Assembly: GCA_902810705.1 (NCBI GenBank) | Contig: CADDYU010000001.1 | Span: 22,541-86,540, forward strand | Direction of reading: 5' to 3' | Length of the DNA: 64,000 nucleotides | Origin: Methylococcaceae bacterium | Lineage (GTDB): Bacteria > Pseudomonadota > Gammaproteobacteria > Methylococcales > Methylococcaceae | Shown here: in pieces, positions 9,096-17,491 of the stretch | Layout: each line of letters starts with the position of its first letter | Numbering within the stretch: position 1 is the stretch's first letter | Notes under the pieces: generated by a model | Told to the model about the DNA's origin: nothing | Seen by the model: the letters and a program-made list of their open reading frames with translations, nothing else | Database searches by the model: none | Translations under genes and position numbers: made by a program

Positions 9096-9343
9096 AGGCG
9101 ATGACGTTGAAGAGCCGATACCTTGGAGTAAAGCAAACTAGTTTATCAACTAATGGACCATTTTTTAGAACCTCTGATCGTTGCCTTGGTCGCTCGCGCT
9201 CGATCAGGTCGAATTATTTTTCGTTGAAAGTGGTCGGCTCTTTCCAAGATGAAGACGTATCGGGATAATGGCTGTGTCCTTTGGATGGACTGGCTATATA
9301 TACTTCAAATACATGTATAAAAATTAAACGATGGGGACCAATA

Positions 9344-10151
9344 ATGAATAAGAAGATTCTTGAAAGTGCGGTTACCATGATTTTGGTGATTTCAGCCACT
9401 GGCGCATGGGCCCGTTGCGGGGACGTGCCACGTGCCATCCTCGACCAAGCCATTGGCTCAGCGGAGGGAGCGGGCGCGGCCACTGGTGGCTACGGCTTGG
9501 AAATGTGGGTGACGGTGGTCGACGAGACCGGCAAGATCTGTCATGTCGCCACTAGCGGCGATTCCGGGCTGTTCGCCGGCAATAAGGAATGCTGGGCAGC
9601 CGCTTGATCTCGGCTCAGAAGGCTAATACCGCCAACGCCTTCAGCCTGGATGGTTATGCCATTTCCACGGCGAATCTGTACAGCGTGACGCAGCCAGGCG
9701 GCAGCCTGTACGGCTTGCAGCACAGCAATCCGGTGGACGCTAGCGTCGCCTATCTCGGCAGTCCCAGGCTTTACGGCACTCCGAACGATCCCTTGAGGGG
9801 CAAGCGCATCGGCGGAATCAACGTGTTTGGCGGAGGGCTCGCCCTCTACAAAAACGGCAAGAAGATCGGTGCCATTGGCGTCTCTGGGGACACCTCCTGC
9901 CGCGACCATGCGTATGCCTGGCGGATTCGCGAGGCGCTGCAAGCTCATCCCTTGGCGCCCGCCACGGTCGGCATCACCACCTCCAACAAGGATGCCACAG
10001 GTGCCGTGCAGGCGCCGCTCGCCGGCGCGGCCAAGGCGACGAGCTCATTCTCACCGGTACGGGCGGTTATTGGGATGTCTGGTCGCAGCCCGTCTGCCCG
10101 AATTCCACGCCGGCCGTCGGCCCGGCGAATGGCACCCTGCAAGCGCCCTGA
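9344..10151 (+). pseudogene. GlcG/HbpS-like haem-binding family protein, broken by two frameshifts
   Basis: The reading frame starts at ATG 9344 after GGGGA, with a signal peptide (MNKKILESAVTMIL...GAWA). It follows a GlcG/HbpS (DUF336) protein up to GNKE near 9595. The matching continuation (MLGSRLISAQKANTANAFSL ... GGINVFGGGLALY ... GVSGDTSC) lies in a second frame up to about 10035. The C-terminal part (GDELILTGTGGYWDVWSQP) lies in a third frame, ending at TGA 10149-10151. Both shifts fit loss of one base. Joined, the length (about 268 residues) fits secreted members of the family, which bind haem or act as extracytoplasmic sensors. A decayed gene is likelier than a programmed shift, but two sequencing errors cannot be excluded. 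Confidence 0.72.
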
Positions 10152-10212
10152 ACTCTCCCAGCCACTCGAGCGGGCAGCTCTGCTTGCTTTCCTGAGCCGC
10201 CAGGGAGTGCCC

Positions 10213-10854
10213 ATGACGAGGGAAGAGTCCTGGATCGCCGCCACTTTGGCGGCGATCGCAGCACTAGGATCCATGCCGTTGGCGGCGGCCGGACCCACCG
10301 CCGCCTTGCCAGAACCGGTGAAATCCGGGCGGACGGAGCCCCGGTTTATCGCTCCTCCCGATCTTCGGGAACTCGCCGCCCGTCTCGGCGGCGGGATTTC
10401 CCCTACCCCGGAGCAGCGTGCCGAGCAGCGGCGCATCGAGCGTGAACAGGTGGCTCATGCCCTGCAATGGCTGCGGAGCGCCTCGGCCGAAGAGCGGATA
10501 GCGGCCGTCGAACAGCTATCCGCCTATCCTGCCCGCCAGTCGGAACGGGTTCTCGTCGGCGTTCTGGCCGAAGACCAGTCTCCGGAAGTCCGGAGTGCCG
10601 CGGCTCAAGCGCTGAGCCAGGTCCAAGAGCCCGCGCGGGAAACTTTCCAGGCTCTGCTCAGAGCGATGCGACATCCGGATGAGGAAGTCCGTCGCGGCGC
10701 TCTGGGGACCCTGGAACTCCATCTTTCCCGCAGCGATAAAGGCGCGGCCCGATTCAAGCAGATCATCCTAGCGGACCTTCGAAAGCTGGCGGCCTCGCCG
10801 AATACGGATCGGCAAACCCGGGAAGCGATAAGGGCATTGCTTGCCGAGGACTGA
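10213..10854 (+). CDS. Exported HEAT-repeat protein (copy B)
   Basis: A 213-residue protein with a likely signal peptide (ATLAAIAALGSMPLAAA) and HEAT repeats from about residue 75 on, for example QSPEVRSAAAQALSQV and DEEVRRGALGTLELHL. ATG 10213 is chosen because GGAG lies just upstream and the signal peptide begins there; the longer open frame running in from 9589 belongs to the broken upstream gene. The last 130 residues align closely with copy A at 8409-9095, so the two are paralogues that flank the haem-binding-type pseudogene. No enzymatic motif is seen; a scaffold or binding role is inferred from the fold only. Confidence 0.72.
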   Translation: MTREESWIAATLAAIAALGSMPLAAAGPTAALPEPVKSGRTEPRFIAPPDLRELAARLGGGISPTPEQRAEQRRIEREQVAHALQWLRSASAEERIAAVEQLSAYPARQSERVLVGVLAEDQSPEVRSAAAQALSQVQEPARETFQALLRAMRHPDEEVRRGALGTLELHLSRSDKGAARFKQIILADLRKLAASPNTDRQTREAIRALLAED

Positions 10855-10886
10855 GACTGGCTTTTCCGGATGGCCCGAGCGGGGGC

Positions 10887-11864
10887 TTAAAATGAGCCGC
10901 TGGCAGGCCAAAACACCCCCTTCGGAAGAGTGGCGGATTGGACGGAGGCCCGTCCGCCCGTGGCGGTTTGAAGCAGGGAAAAAATCTTTTCCGCGGCTTT
11001 CTTCTCCTTCTCGCTGAATTGGATGACTCGTCCCGCGCAATAATGCCGCCGCAATAGGGCTTGCACTTTTTCATCGGACTCTTGGGTCAGCGGCGCCACC
11101 TTGCGCCATACCGCCTCGGATTCGCAAATCGCCCGCTTCGCCTGATCTGCGGCCCGGAAAAAGCCGGAGAGCAGGGGGCCGTTCGCTTTGGCCCAGCTCT
11201 CCCGGAAGATGTAGCCCAAGGCCGGCACATCGGCGTCTATCCCCAGGCCCTGCATGATGGTGCGGCCGTCCAGGACTTGGCGATAGCCTGAAGCCTCCAG
11301 CTTGGCGGCGTAGTTCCAGTAGTTCAGCACCGCGTCGAGCTTGCCCTGCAGGAGCTGCTGATTGAGAAGCGGCGGCGCGCCGAAAGTCTTGTCCACCGCT
11401 TGATCCAGGTCGAGCTGATGCAGCTTCTCCGCCAGAGCGCGCAGCAGCAGCCAGTTTTTGTCCAGGCCGCCGCCGGCGATGCCCAACCGCTTGCCCTTGA
11501 GATCGGCGACTCCGCGAACGGATGAATCGGCCGGCACCATCAGGGCCCCAGAGTTGGTTGAATAGGGCGCAAAGGTGAAATCAAGGCCCTGCGCCCGCTG
11601 CTGGGCGACCCAGATCCAATCGCCCACGATGAGGTCCACGCTGCCCCCTTGCAGGGCGATTCTCCCCGCCTCGGCACCGGCAAGGGGCATCGTCTCGATC
11701 GTGAGGTCTTGGGCTTTGTCCAGACCCTCGTCGCGGAGAACCGCCAATTCCCAGCCCAAGGTGCCGAACGCCAGCATTCCGACTCTGATGGCGCGGGCCT
11801 CCGCCCAAGCCGGGCCGGACAGGATCAGGAAAACGAGCAGCAAAACCGGAATTCGTATGCGCAT
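10887..11864 (-). CDS. NMT1/SsuA-like ABC transporter solute-binding protein, orphan
   Basis: A 325-residue periplasmic protein with a cleavable signal peptide (MRIRIPVLLLVFLILSGPAWA). The rest is a type II periplasmic binding fold of the SsuA/TauA/NMT1 group: GGSVDLIVGDWIWVA, then DLKGKRLGIAGGGLDKNW and LLQGKLDAVLNYWNYAAKL. Such proteins deliver sulfonates, nitrate, thiamine precursors or related small molecules to an ABC permease. No permease or ATPase gene is next to it; the HEAT-repeat gene is convergent and the polysaccharide cluster is divergent. The ligand is unknown. Family assignment is good, substrate assignment is not possible. Confidence 0.78.
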   Translation of the reverse strand: MRIRIPVLLLVFLILSGPAWAEARAIRVGMLAFGTLGWELAVLRDEGLDKAQDLTIETMPLAGAEAGRIALQGGSVDLIVGDWIWVAQQRAQGLDFTFAPYSTNSGALMVPADSSVRGVADLKGKRLGIAGGGLDKNWLLLRALAEKLHQLDLDQAVDKTFGAPPLLNQQLLQGKLDAVLNYWNYAAKLEASGYRQVLDGRTIMQGLGIDADVPALGYIFRESWAKANGPLLSGFFRAADQAKRAICESEAVWRKVAPLTQESDEKVQALLRRHYCAGRVIQFSEKEKKAAEKIFSLLQTATGGRASVQSATLPKGVFWPASGSF

Positions 11865-12106
11865 GGAAGTAAGCTTGAGGCTTGGAAGTGTTAAAGTGGG
11901 TTCGAGTTTGAAAAAGAGGAATCAGGTGGGCGTCACCGGGTGGCGAGTAGGATTAGGTTTGTCGAAAGCGCTGTTGGCTCGAAGCTTCTCTTGAGCGAGC
12001 TGGCATTTTAAGAATGGAGAAGCAATCAAGCCCCTGGCACGAGCTTCGCTATAGCTCTTTGGACCTCAACGATCAGGAGGCTGGCGTGAGTTCCGAGCAC
12101 GCTGGA

Positions 12107-12124
12107 GAGGAACAATTGTCCCTC
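12107..12124. promoter_or_regulatory. 18-base imperfect palindrome, candidate operator
   Basis: GAGGAACAATTGTCCCTC reads the same on both strands except for one mismatched pair. It lies about 170 bases upstream of cysC and 240 bases upstream of the divergent solute-binding protein gene. This is the size and symmetry of a dimeric repressor site; no regulator gene is nearby. Confidence 0.25.
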
Positions 12125-12232
12125 GCATGAACTCTCGGCACTGACGTTTTCCCGGTCTTTCAGCGCGCCCAAGGCGGGTAGATTGCCCTGAAAGGCTTAG
12201 TCCAGGTGCGGTCGTGCTTGCTCTGGATGTCC

Positions 12233-12263
12233 TTGAAATGCTCCCGGAGCCCACGGCTACAAT
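12233..12263 (+). promoter_or_regulatory. Possible sigma-70 promoter of the polysaccharide cluster
   Basis: TTGAAA (12233-12238) and TACAAT (12258-12263) resemble the -35 and -10 elements, with a long 19-base spacer. The -10 is about 30 bases upstream of the cysC start. The wide spacing keeps confidence low. Confidence 0.3.
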
Positions 12264-12293
12264 ACTGTGGTTCTGACCATATAACACATTCTT

Positions 12294-12887
12294 ATGAGCA
12301 AGAATATCCATTGGCATCGCCCCTTGGTGACGCGAGATCGACGCGAACAGCTGAACGGCCACAGAAGCTTTATTTTGTGGTTTACTGGACTTTCTGGCGC
12401 GGGGAAATCGACTTTGGCGCACCGAGTCGAGGAAACCCTCTACGAGCGCGGACACCATACCTTTGTTTTTGACGGTGATAATGTCAGACATGGACTTTGC
12501 GCGGATTTAGGCTTCAGCGCGGTGGATCGGCGGGAAAATATCCGCCGCATCGGAGAGATGAGCAAGCTGTTTATCAATGCGGGCGTCATCGTGCTGACGG
12601 CTTTCATCTCGCCGTTCCGTCAGGATCGCCAGATGGTTCGGTCCATGGTCGATACGGACGACTTCATTGAGGTATTTTGCGATACTCCCTTGGAGATTTG
12701 CGAGGAGCGTGATGTTAAAGGTCTCTACAAAAAGGCGCGTCGAGGGGAGATTCAGGAATTTACCGGGATCTCTTCACCGTACGAGCGGCCGATGAATCCC
12801 GAAATCACGGTCAACTCGGGGTACGAGGATCTTGAGACATGCGCGCGAAAGATCATCGCTTATCTGGAAGAGCGGCGAAAAATTTAG
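12294..12887 (+). CDS. cysC: Adenylylsulfate (APS) kinase
   Basis: CysC phosphorylates adenosine-5'-phosphosulfate with ATP to give PAPS, the universal sulfuryl donor. The 197-residue product has the P-loop GLSGAGKST (residues 32-40), the DGDNVRHGL substrate motif, the [16 protein letters not shown] segment and the FISPFR loop that contains the conserved serine. No cysD, cysN or cysH lies nearby, so this copy is not part of an assimilation operon. It opens the polysaccharide cluster, and a PAPS-type sulfotransferase lies about 4 kb downstream, so its likely job is PAPS supply for sulfation of the polysaccharide. The function is firm; the dedicated role is inferred from position. Confidence 0.95.
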   Translation: MSKNIHWHRPLVTRDRREQLNGHRSFILWFTGLSGAGKSTLAHRVEETLYERGHHTFVFDGDNVRHGLCADLGFSAVDRRENIRRIGEMSKLFINAGVIVLTAFISPFRQDRQMVRSMVDTDDFIEVFCDTPLEICEERDVKGLYKKARRGEIQEFTGISSPYERPMNPEITVNSGYEDLETCARKIIAYLEERRKI

Positions 12888-12929
12888 CCGTGGTCGATCG
12901 GAATCAATTGAGAGAATGAAGTTTCGAAG

Positions 12930-14330
12930 GTGATCAAGTTTTTTTCCACGATGGTTGAAATCGAAGAGGCGGCGGGCGAACCAAAATCAGAAAGGGCCAG
13001 CGGAGTATCCTTCATGCCCATCCGTTTGGCGAAGATCGCCGAGGGGATTGGTCTCCTGGGTTTGGTTGGATTCGCCCTCACGGTCTGGCTCATACCGGCG
13101 GGCTACCAGATCGCCCTGGGGGTAAGTGCGGCGGCGTGCTTGCTGTCTGCTCCGGCCCGATCCGTCTTGACCCGGGATCGGATGTTCGGCTTATTTTTGA
13201 TATTCGCCGTGTTTATTCTGGCGGAGGCTTGGCGCGGGGCGACGCATTTTCCTGCGGCGCTACAGCGTCAATGGACGGATGCCGGCAAGTGGTTGCTGCT
13301 GTTCGGGTTTTTAATCATCGGCTGGTGGCTGAACGCCGATCTTCGGCGCATCAACGCGGTTTTGCTGACAGCCCTCCTCGGCTTTCTGATCGGCATGCTG
13401 CATGGCGCCCGTTGGGAGGAAGTGATTCATTTTCATACCGACTGGCAGACTGGTTTTCAGATGGCCGCTTCCACGAGCGGACTGATTTCGGTCACGGCAA
13501 TTTTGGGGCTTTTGCTCTTTATTCCCCGAATCTTCGGGGCCGCCGAGCCAGGCTGGCGGTTCGCCTTAAAGGCGGCGGTTTGGTTGGTGCTCCTATACCT
13601 ATGCGCTTTTGCGCTCGTGGCAAGCCAGTCTCGTGCCACTTGGCTAGCTGCCGCGATCGTATTTCCTCCCGTGCTTGGTTACCGCTATTTTCAGGTTTGG
13701 CGCGCCTCCGAGACCTCGGTCCGCCATCTGCCTGTTCTGGCCCTCCTGGCGCTCTTTTTGCTGGCGGGCGGCGTCTTCATCAACGCGGACTCCCTAAGCC
13801 GCCGCACCGGCGCGGATCTCGAGGTGGTCGCCTCCCTCCTTAGAGGCAGGACCGCCGATCTGCCGGAGTCTTCATTCGCCTATCGCTATCAGGTCCAGAG
13901 GTTCGGGCTTGAGAAATGGCTGGAACGGCCCTGGCTGGGTTGGGGCGCCGGCGCCAGCCGTCCTTTGATCGCGGCGAGCGGCCGGCCCGAGCTTTATAAT
14001 CATCAATTCGGGCAATGGATGGCGAGCATGCATAATGCTTACCTCGAAATCCTGGTGCGGTTCGGATTGGCCGGCGCGGCATTTTTCGCGGCGATCGCTT
14101 GGTATTTGATAAGGTCGCTGGCGGAGGCGCGGCGGCTGGGCCGACTGCCGGAAGATTATTGGCTGTTTCTGGCCGCGTCCTTGGCGATCACCGGCATTTG
14201 GGGCTTCGGATCCCATTTTCTGGTGGAAGCTTGGCGTGGTTATTGGCTGTTGTTGGCTGGAATGATATACACCTTTACCCTGCAGTCCCGGCAATCCAGC
14301 GAGTCTCGGCGTCGAGCCTCCTGGTTTTGA
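12930..14330 (+). CDS. O-antigen ligase/polymerase-like membrane protein (WaaL/Wzy family)
   Basis: A polytopic inner-membrane protein of up to 466 residues with about eleven hydrophobic segments. The large loop and signature of the O-antigen ligase (Wzy_C) family are visible: ASQSRATWLAAAI, then a periplasmic-type loop ending WLGWGAGASRPLI, then MHNAYLEILVRFGLAG. Members either polymerise repeat units (Wzy) or attach glycans to lipid A core or other acceptors (WaaL and related). Sequence alone does not separate these. The start is uncertain: GTG 12930, ATG 12951 or ATG 13014, the last being preceded by GCGGAG and lying just before the first membrane segment. The gene sits between cysC and the Wzm/Wzt exporter genes. 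A ligase role would fit an ABC-exported glycan better than a polymerase. Confidence 0.82.
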   Translation: MIKFFSTMVEIEEAAGEPKSERASGVSFMPIRLAKIAEGIGLLGLVGFALTVWLIPAGYQIALGVSAAACLLSAPARSVLTRDRMFGLFLIFAVFILAEAWRGATHFPAALQRQWTDAGKWLLLFGFLIIGWWLNADLRRINAVLLTALLGFLIGMLHGARWEEVIHFHTDWQTGFQMAASTSGLISVTAILGLLLFIPRIFGAAEPGWRFALKAAVWLVLLYLCAFALVASQSRATWLAAAIVFPPVLGYRYFQVWRASETSVRHLPVLALLALFLLAGGVFINADSLSRRTGADLEVVASLLRGRTADLPESSFAYRYQVQRFGLEKWLERPWLGWGAGASRPLIAASGRPELYNHQFGQWMASMHNAYLEILVRFGLAGAAFFAAIAWYLIRSLAEARRLGRLPEDYWLFLAASLAITGIWGFGSHFLVEAWRGYWLLLAGMIYTFTLQSRQSSESRRRASWF

Positions 14331-14406
14331 AGCTTCCCTTGCAATCCCCTTCGCCGACCCCGCCATCCGCCTTTCGGAGCGAAGGGCCGGCTCCAATGAG
14401 AGTCCC

Positions 14407-15234
14407 ATGTTCGCGGCTAAAACCATCGTGATCGAGCCCGGTCGCAGCGTTCGCCACTACTGGCGGGACCTGTGGCGCTATCGGGAATTGTTCTACTTCA
14501 TGGCCTGGCGGGATCTGCTCCTGCGCTATAAGCGGATGACCATTGGGTTCGCTTGGGCCATACTCCGCCCCTTGTTGACCATGCTGGTGTTCACACTGGT
14601 ATTCGGCAAGCTTGCCAAGCTCCCCTCTGGCGGCATTCCCTACGCCATCCTGGTCTATGCGGGACTCCTTCCCTGGCAGTTCTTCGCCACGGCCTTCGCG
14701 GACGCCGGCAACAGCCTGACCAACAAGGAGACCATCATCACCAAAATCTATTTTCCCCGCCTCATCATCCCAGCCAGCGCCGTCATCGTCAGCTTCGTGG
14801 ACTTCCTCGCCGCAAGCAGCATCCTAGTGGGACTCATGGTCTGGTACGGCTTTCTTCCCGATGGGCGGATTTTCGCGCTACCCTTGTTTGTTTTTATCCT
14901 TTTTGTCCTGACCCTTGGAGCGGGACTTTGGATTTCCGCCTTAAGCGCCAAGTACAAGGACTTCCGCTATGTGATTCCCTTCATCGTGCAAATCGGGCTC
15001 TATCTCTCCCCGGTAGGGTTCAAGAGCACCCTGGTGCCTGAAATGTGGCGGATGGTCTATGCGCTTAACCCCATGGTCGGGATCATCGAGGGTTTTCGAT
15101 GGTCAATCCTCGGCGCGGAAAGCGGAGGGCTAGAAACCAGCGTAGCCATTTCCGCTGCCCTCAGCTTACTCCTGTTATTGACCGGCATGGCCTATTTCCG
15201 CAGAATGGAAAGTTCGCTCGCGGAGTTGCTGTAA
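14407..15234 (+). CDS. wzm: Polysaccharide ABC exporter permease
   Basis: A 275-residue ABC-2 type membrane protein with about six transmembrane segments. It carries the family pattern RDLLLRYKRMTIGFAW near the N-terminus, then GLLPWQFFATAF and NKETIITKIYFPRLIIP. Wzm-type proteins export complete lipid-linked polysaccharide chains (O-antigen or capsule) across the inner membrane. Its stop codon overlaps the ATG of the ATPase gene by one base (TAATG), so the two are translationally coupled. Confidence 0.92.
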   Translation: MFAAKTIVIEPGRSVRHYWRDLWRYRELFYFMAWRDLLLRYKRMTIGFAWAILRPLLTMLVFTLVFGKLAKLPSGGIPYAILVYAGLLPWQFFATAFADAGNSLTNKETIITKIYFPRLIIPASAVIVSFVDFLAASSILVGLMVWYGFLPDGRIFALPLFVFILFVLTLGAGLWISALSAKYKDFRYVIPFIVQIGLYLSPVGFKSTLVPEMWRMVYALNPMVGIIEGFRWSILGAESGGLETSVAISAALSLLLLLTGMAYFRRMESSLAELL

Positions 15235-16472
15235 TGACGGTGGCTATCTCGGTTAAAGGACTTTCGAAGAAATTCCGCTTGAAACATCAAGCAGGGGGCG
15301 CGGCCTACACCACCTTTCGCGATGGCTTGACCGACAGCGTGAAACGCCTCGGTTTACGCCTGATCGGCCATGCATCAAGGTCCAGCGCCTCGGTTACCGA
15401 CGAGGAGTTCTGGGCGCTCAGAGACGTCAGCTTCGACATTCAGCAAGGCGAAAAAGTCGGCGTCATCGGACGTAATGGCGCTGGCAAATCGACCTTGCTC
15501 AAACTCATTTCGCGCATCTTCGAGCCAACTTCCGGACGAATCCAAATTCAGGGTCGAGTCGCCAGTCTTTTGGAGGTAGGTACCGGATTTCACCCCGAGC
15601 TCACCGGTCGGGAAAACATTTTTTTCAACGGCGCGATACTCGGCATGACCCGCGCCGAAATTACCCGGCGGTTCGACGAGATCGTGGCGTTTGCCGAGGT
15701 TGAGAAGTTCCTGGATACCCCGGTCAAGTATTTTTCCTCGGGGATGTATGTTCGCCTGGGATTCGCGGTCGCGGCGCATCTCGAACCGGAAATCCTCATA
15801 GTCGATGAAATACTGGCCGTCGGGGATGCGCGTTTTCAGAATAAGTGTCTTGGCAAGCTCCAGGACATCGGGCGAAGCGGACGAACAGTCATGTTCGTCA
15901 GCCACAATATGAGCTCGATCCTGCAATTCACCAACCGCACGATCTTATTGCAGGCTGGGCAGGTATTACTGGATGGAAATAGTGAAATCGGCGTCAGGGA
16001 ATATTTGCGGATCAATGAGGATGCAGCCAAAGCCAGCAATCTCGAGACCAGGGTTCCTTGGTTCAAAATCAATTCGCTGATTTTTGATCAAAAGAACACG
16101 GAGATCGGTTTTAACAAGCCCTTGCGGTTGAAACTGGACGTGCGGCTTGAGAGGGGCTTGGACAACGTAGTGCTGATGATGGGAATAGTTAATAGCATCG
16201 GCGCGCGAATCATTACCGCGAAAACCTCCATACCGAATCTGGCCTCGGGTGAACACACGATCAATCTGGAAATTCCAGAGCATCGGCTGATTCCAGGTTG
16301 TTATTTCGTTTCCCTTACCATTTCAGTGCGGCAAGAGGTCCTTTTCGCCAAGGATCAGGTGATCCTGATTGAGCTCTTGGTTGATAATATTGACGATCCG
16401 CTATTAATGCCGCATGTGGAGAGAGGCAAGGACCGCTTGGGCTCCTATTGTTCGATTCGGGCGAGTTGGTGA
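15234..16472 (+). CDS. wzt: Polysaccharide ABC exporter ATPase with C-terminal glycan-binding domain
   Basis: A 412-residue ATPase partner of Wzm. Walker A is GRNGAGKST (residues 79-87), the signature is FSSGMYVRLGFA and Walker B is ILIVDEILAVGD. After the nucleotide-binding domain, a C-terminal extension from about residue 255 to the end matches the Wzt carbohydrate-binding type (beta-rich). In known systems that domain recognises the terminal modification of the glycan before export. The start at 15234 is chosen for the one-base overlap with wzm; an upstream in-frame start at 15099 would run through wzm. A C-terminal domain of this kind suggests the exported chain carries a defined cap. Confidence 0.92.
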   Translation: MTVAISVKGLSKKFRLKHQAGGAAYTTFRDGLTDSVKRLGLRLIGHASRSSASVTDEEFWALRDVSFDIQQGEKVGVIGRNGAGKSTLLKLISRIFEPTSGRIQIQGRVASLLEVGTGFHPELTGRENIFFNGAILGMTRAEITRRFDEIVAFAEVEKFLDTPVKYFSSGMYVRLGFAVAAHLEPEILIVDEILAVGDARFQNKCLGKLQDIGRSGRTVMFVSHNMSSILQFTNRTILLQAGQVLLDGNSEIGVREYLRINEDAAKASNLETRVPWFKINSLIFDQKNTEIGFNKPLRLKLDVRLERGLDNVVLMMGIVNSIGARIITAKTSIPNLASGEHTINLEIPEHRLIPGCYFVSLTISVRQEVLFAKDQVILIELLVDNIDDPLLMPHVERGKDRLGSYCSIRASW

Positions 16473-16507
16473 CTGGACTCTAATACATGTAATAGATCGG
16501 ATATTTC

Positions 16508-17374
16508 ATGGAAAGATCTGACTTGAACGAAATGAAAATCTTGGCTAAAAAAATAAAATCAAAAGTAGGGAGCTCTATAGCCGCTACAGTGGAAGCCCTG
16601 AAATGGAATGTCTATAGGTTAAAGTGCCCGTTGACTCGATCTGCGTTAACGCTCATGCCGGCCGAACATCTCGATTACATTATGAATATTTCGCCACGGT
16701 ATAAGTATATTTACGTAGACAATCCAAAAACCGGATGCTCATCATTGAAATCTGCCTTGGTGGAATTTGAGCTGCAAGGCGCCCAAACAGATTTAGATTG
16801 CTATGATTGGAAGGTTTTTCATGACCCCACGGCTTCGCCGCTGAAGCGCGTTACTCGCTTAAACACCTGGAAGCCTTTAAGCTTCCTGGTGGCAGACGGG
16901 TACCAATTCATTACTTTCGTAAGAAATCCATATACTCGGCTACTCTCCTGCTATAGAGACAAAATTTTAAAAAATAGACCTCAGAAGCTTCAGGTGCTGC
17001 GCCTATTGAAGCACCCGACCAAAGATATTGAAAGGATGATTTCATTCGATGAATTTGTGAAAGCAGTAGTTAAACAGAGCGACTCAGAAATGAATCCACA
17101 TTGGCGTGTTCAAACCACCCAAATACTATATCGTATTTTTAATTACTCTTTCATTGGGCGGTTTGAGTCTTATGAGAATGACTTCGTGAGATTGTTTGAA
17201 AGCATTTCAAATTCGGGAGCCGCGATACCCGCGCAGAGGCATTTGAACAGGACTCGAGAGGGCAAACGGGAAGGATGTCGGGATTATTATACCAAGGAGC
17301 TTCAAGACTTGGTTTATGACCGCTATAAAGAAGATTTCAGTAATTTTGGATATAAATACAAACTTCCGGAATAG
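16508..17374 (+). CDS. PAPS-dependent carbohydrate sulfotransferase (Sulfotransfer_2 family)
   Basis: The 288-residue product carries both PAPS-binding signatures of sulfotransferases: the 5'-phosphosulfate loop NPKTGCSSLK (residues 72-81) and the 3'-phosphate motif FVRNPYTRLLSCYR (137-150, with R139 and S147). This is the pattern of the HNK-1/chondroitin-type carbohydrate sulfotransferase family, which moves sulfate from PAPS to sugar hydroxyls. No signal peptide or membrane segment is seen, so it should act in the cytoplasm. The gene and its flanks are visibly AT-richer than the neighbours, which suggests recent acquisition. With cysC at the head of the cluster it forms a donor-plus-transferase pair. 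The acceptor sugar is unknown. Confidence 0.82.
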   Translation: MERSDLNEMKILAKKIKSKVGSSIAATVEALKWNVYRLKCPLTRSALTLMPAEHLDYIMNISPRYKYIYVDNPKTGCSSLKSALVEFELQGAQTDLDCYDWKVFHDPTASPLKRVTRLNTWKPLSFLVADGYQFITFVRNPYTRLLSCYRDKILKNRPQKLQVLRLLKHPTKDIERMISFDEFVKAVVKQSDSEMNPHWRVQTTQILYRIFNYSFIGRFESYENDFVRLFESISNSGAAIPAQRHLNRTREGKREGCRDYYTKELQDLVYDRYKEDFSNFGYKYKLPE

Positions 17375-17491
17375 ATTTATTAATAGATAGATTGCTCTAT
17401 TAAATTGGATGCTAAGCTCTTGAGCATTTAAAATTAGATCAGAGTTGAAATTCCATATTGGACTCGCAATTGTTCACACAGCAGCTTTGAC

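Larger units (their letters stand above)
11865..12293. other. 429-base intergenic region between divergent genes
   Basis: No convincing gene is seen. The minus-strand open frame crossing this region (from 12491) runs antisense into cysC and has no recognisable domain. The stretch holds a near-perfect 18-base palindrome at 12107-12124 (one mismatch, centre CAATTG) and a possible promoter for cysC at 12233-12263. A CTTTCAG/CTGAAAG inverted repeat lies near 12162-12196. These could be regulatory sites for the polysaccharide cluster, but none is proven. Confidence 0.5.

Noticed and set aside
9589..10212. A single fused gene running from the haem-binding-type region into the HEAT-repeat protein
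   Set aside because: The apparent fusion arises from a frameshift; the haem-binding-type protein's real end (TGA 10149-10151) lies in another frame, and the HEAT gene has its own start and signal peptide.
12066..12491. 141-residue minus-strand frame crossing the cysC start
   Set aside because: It overlaps the conserved P-loop region of cysC and lacks any known pattern.
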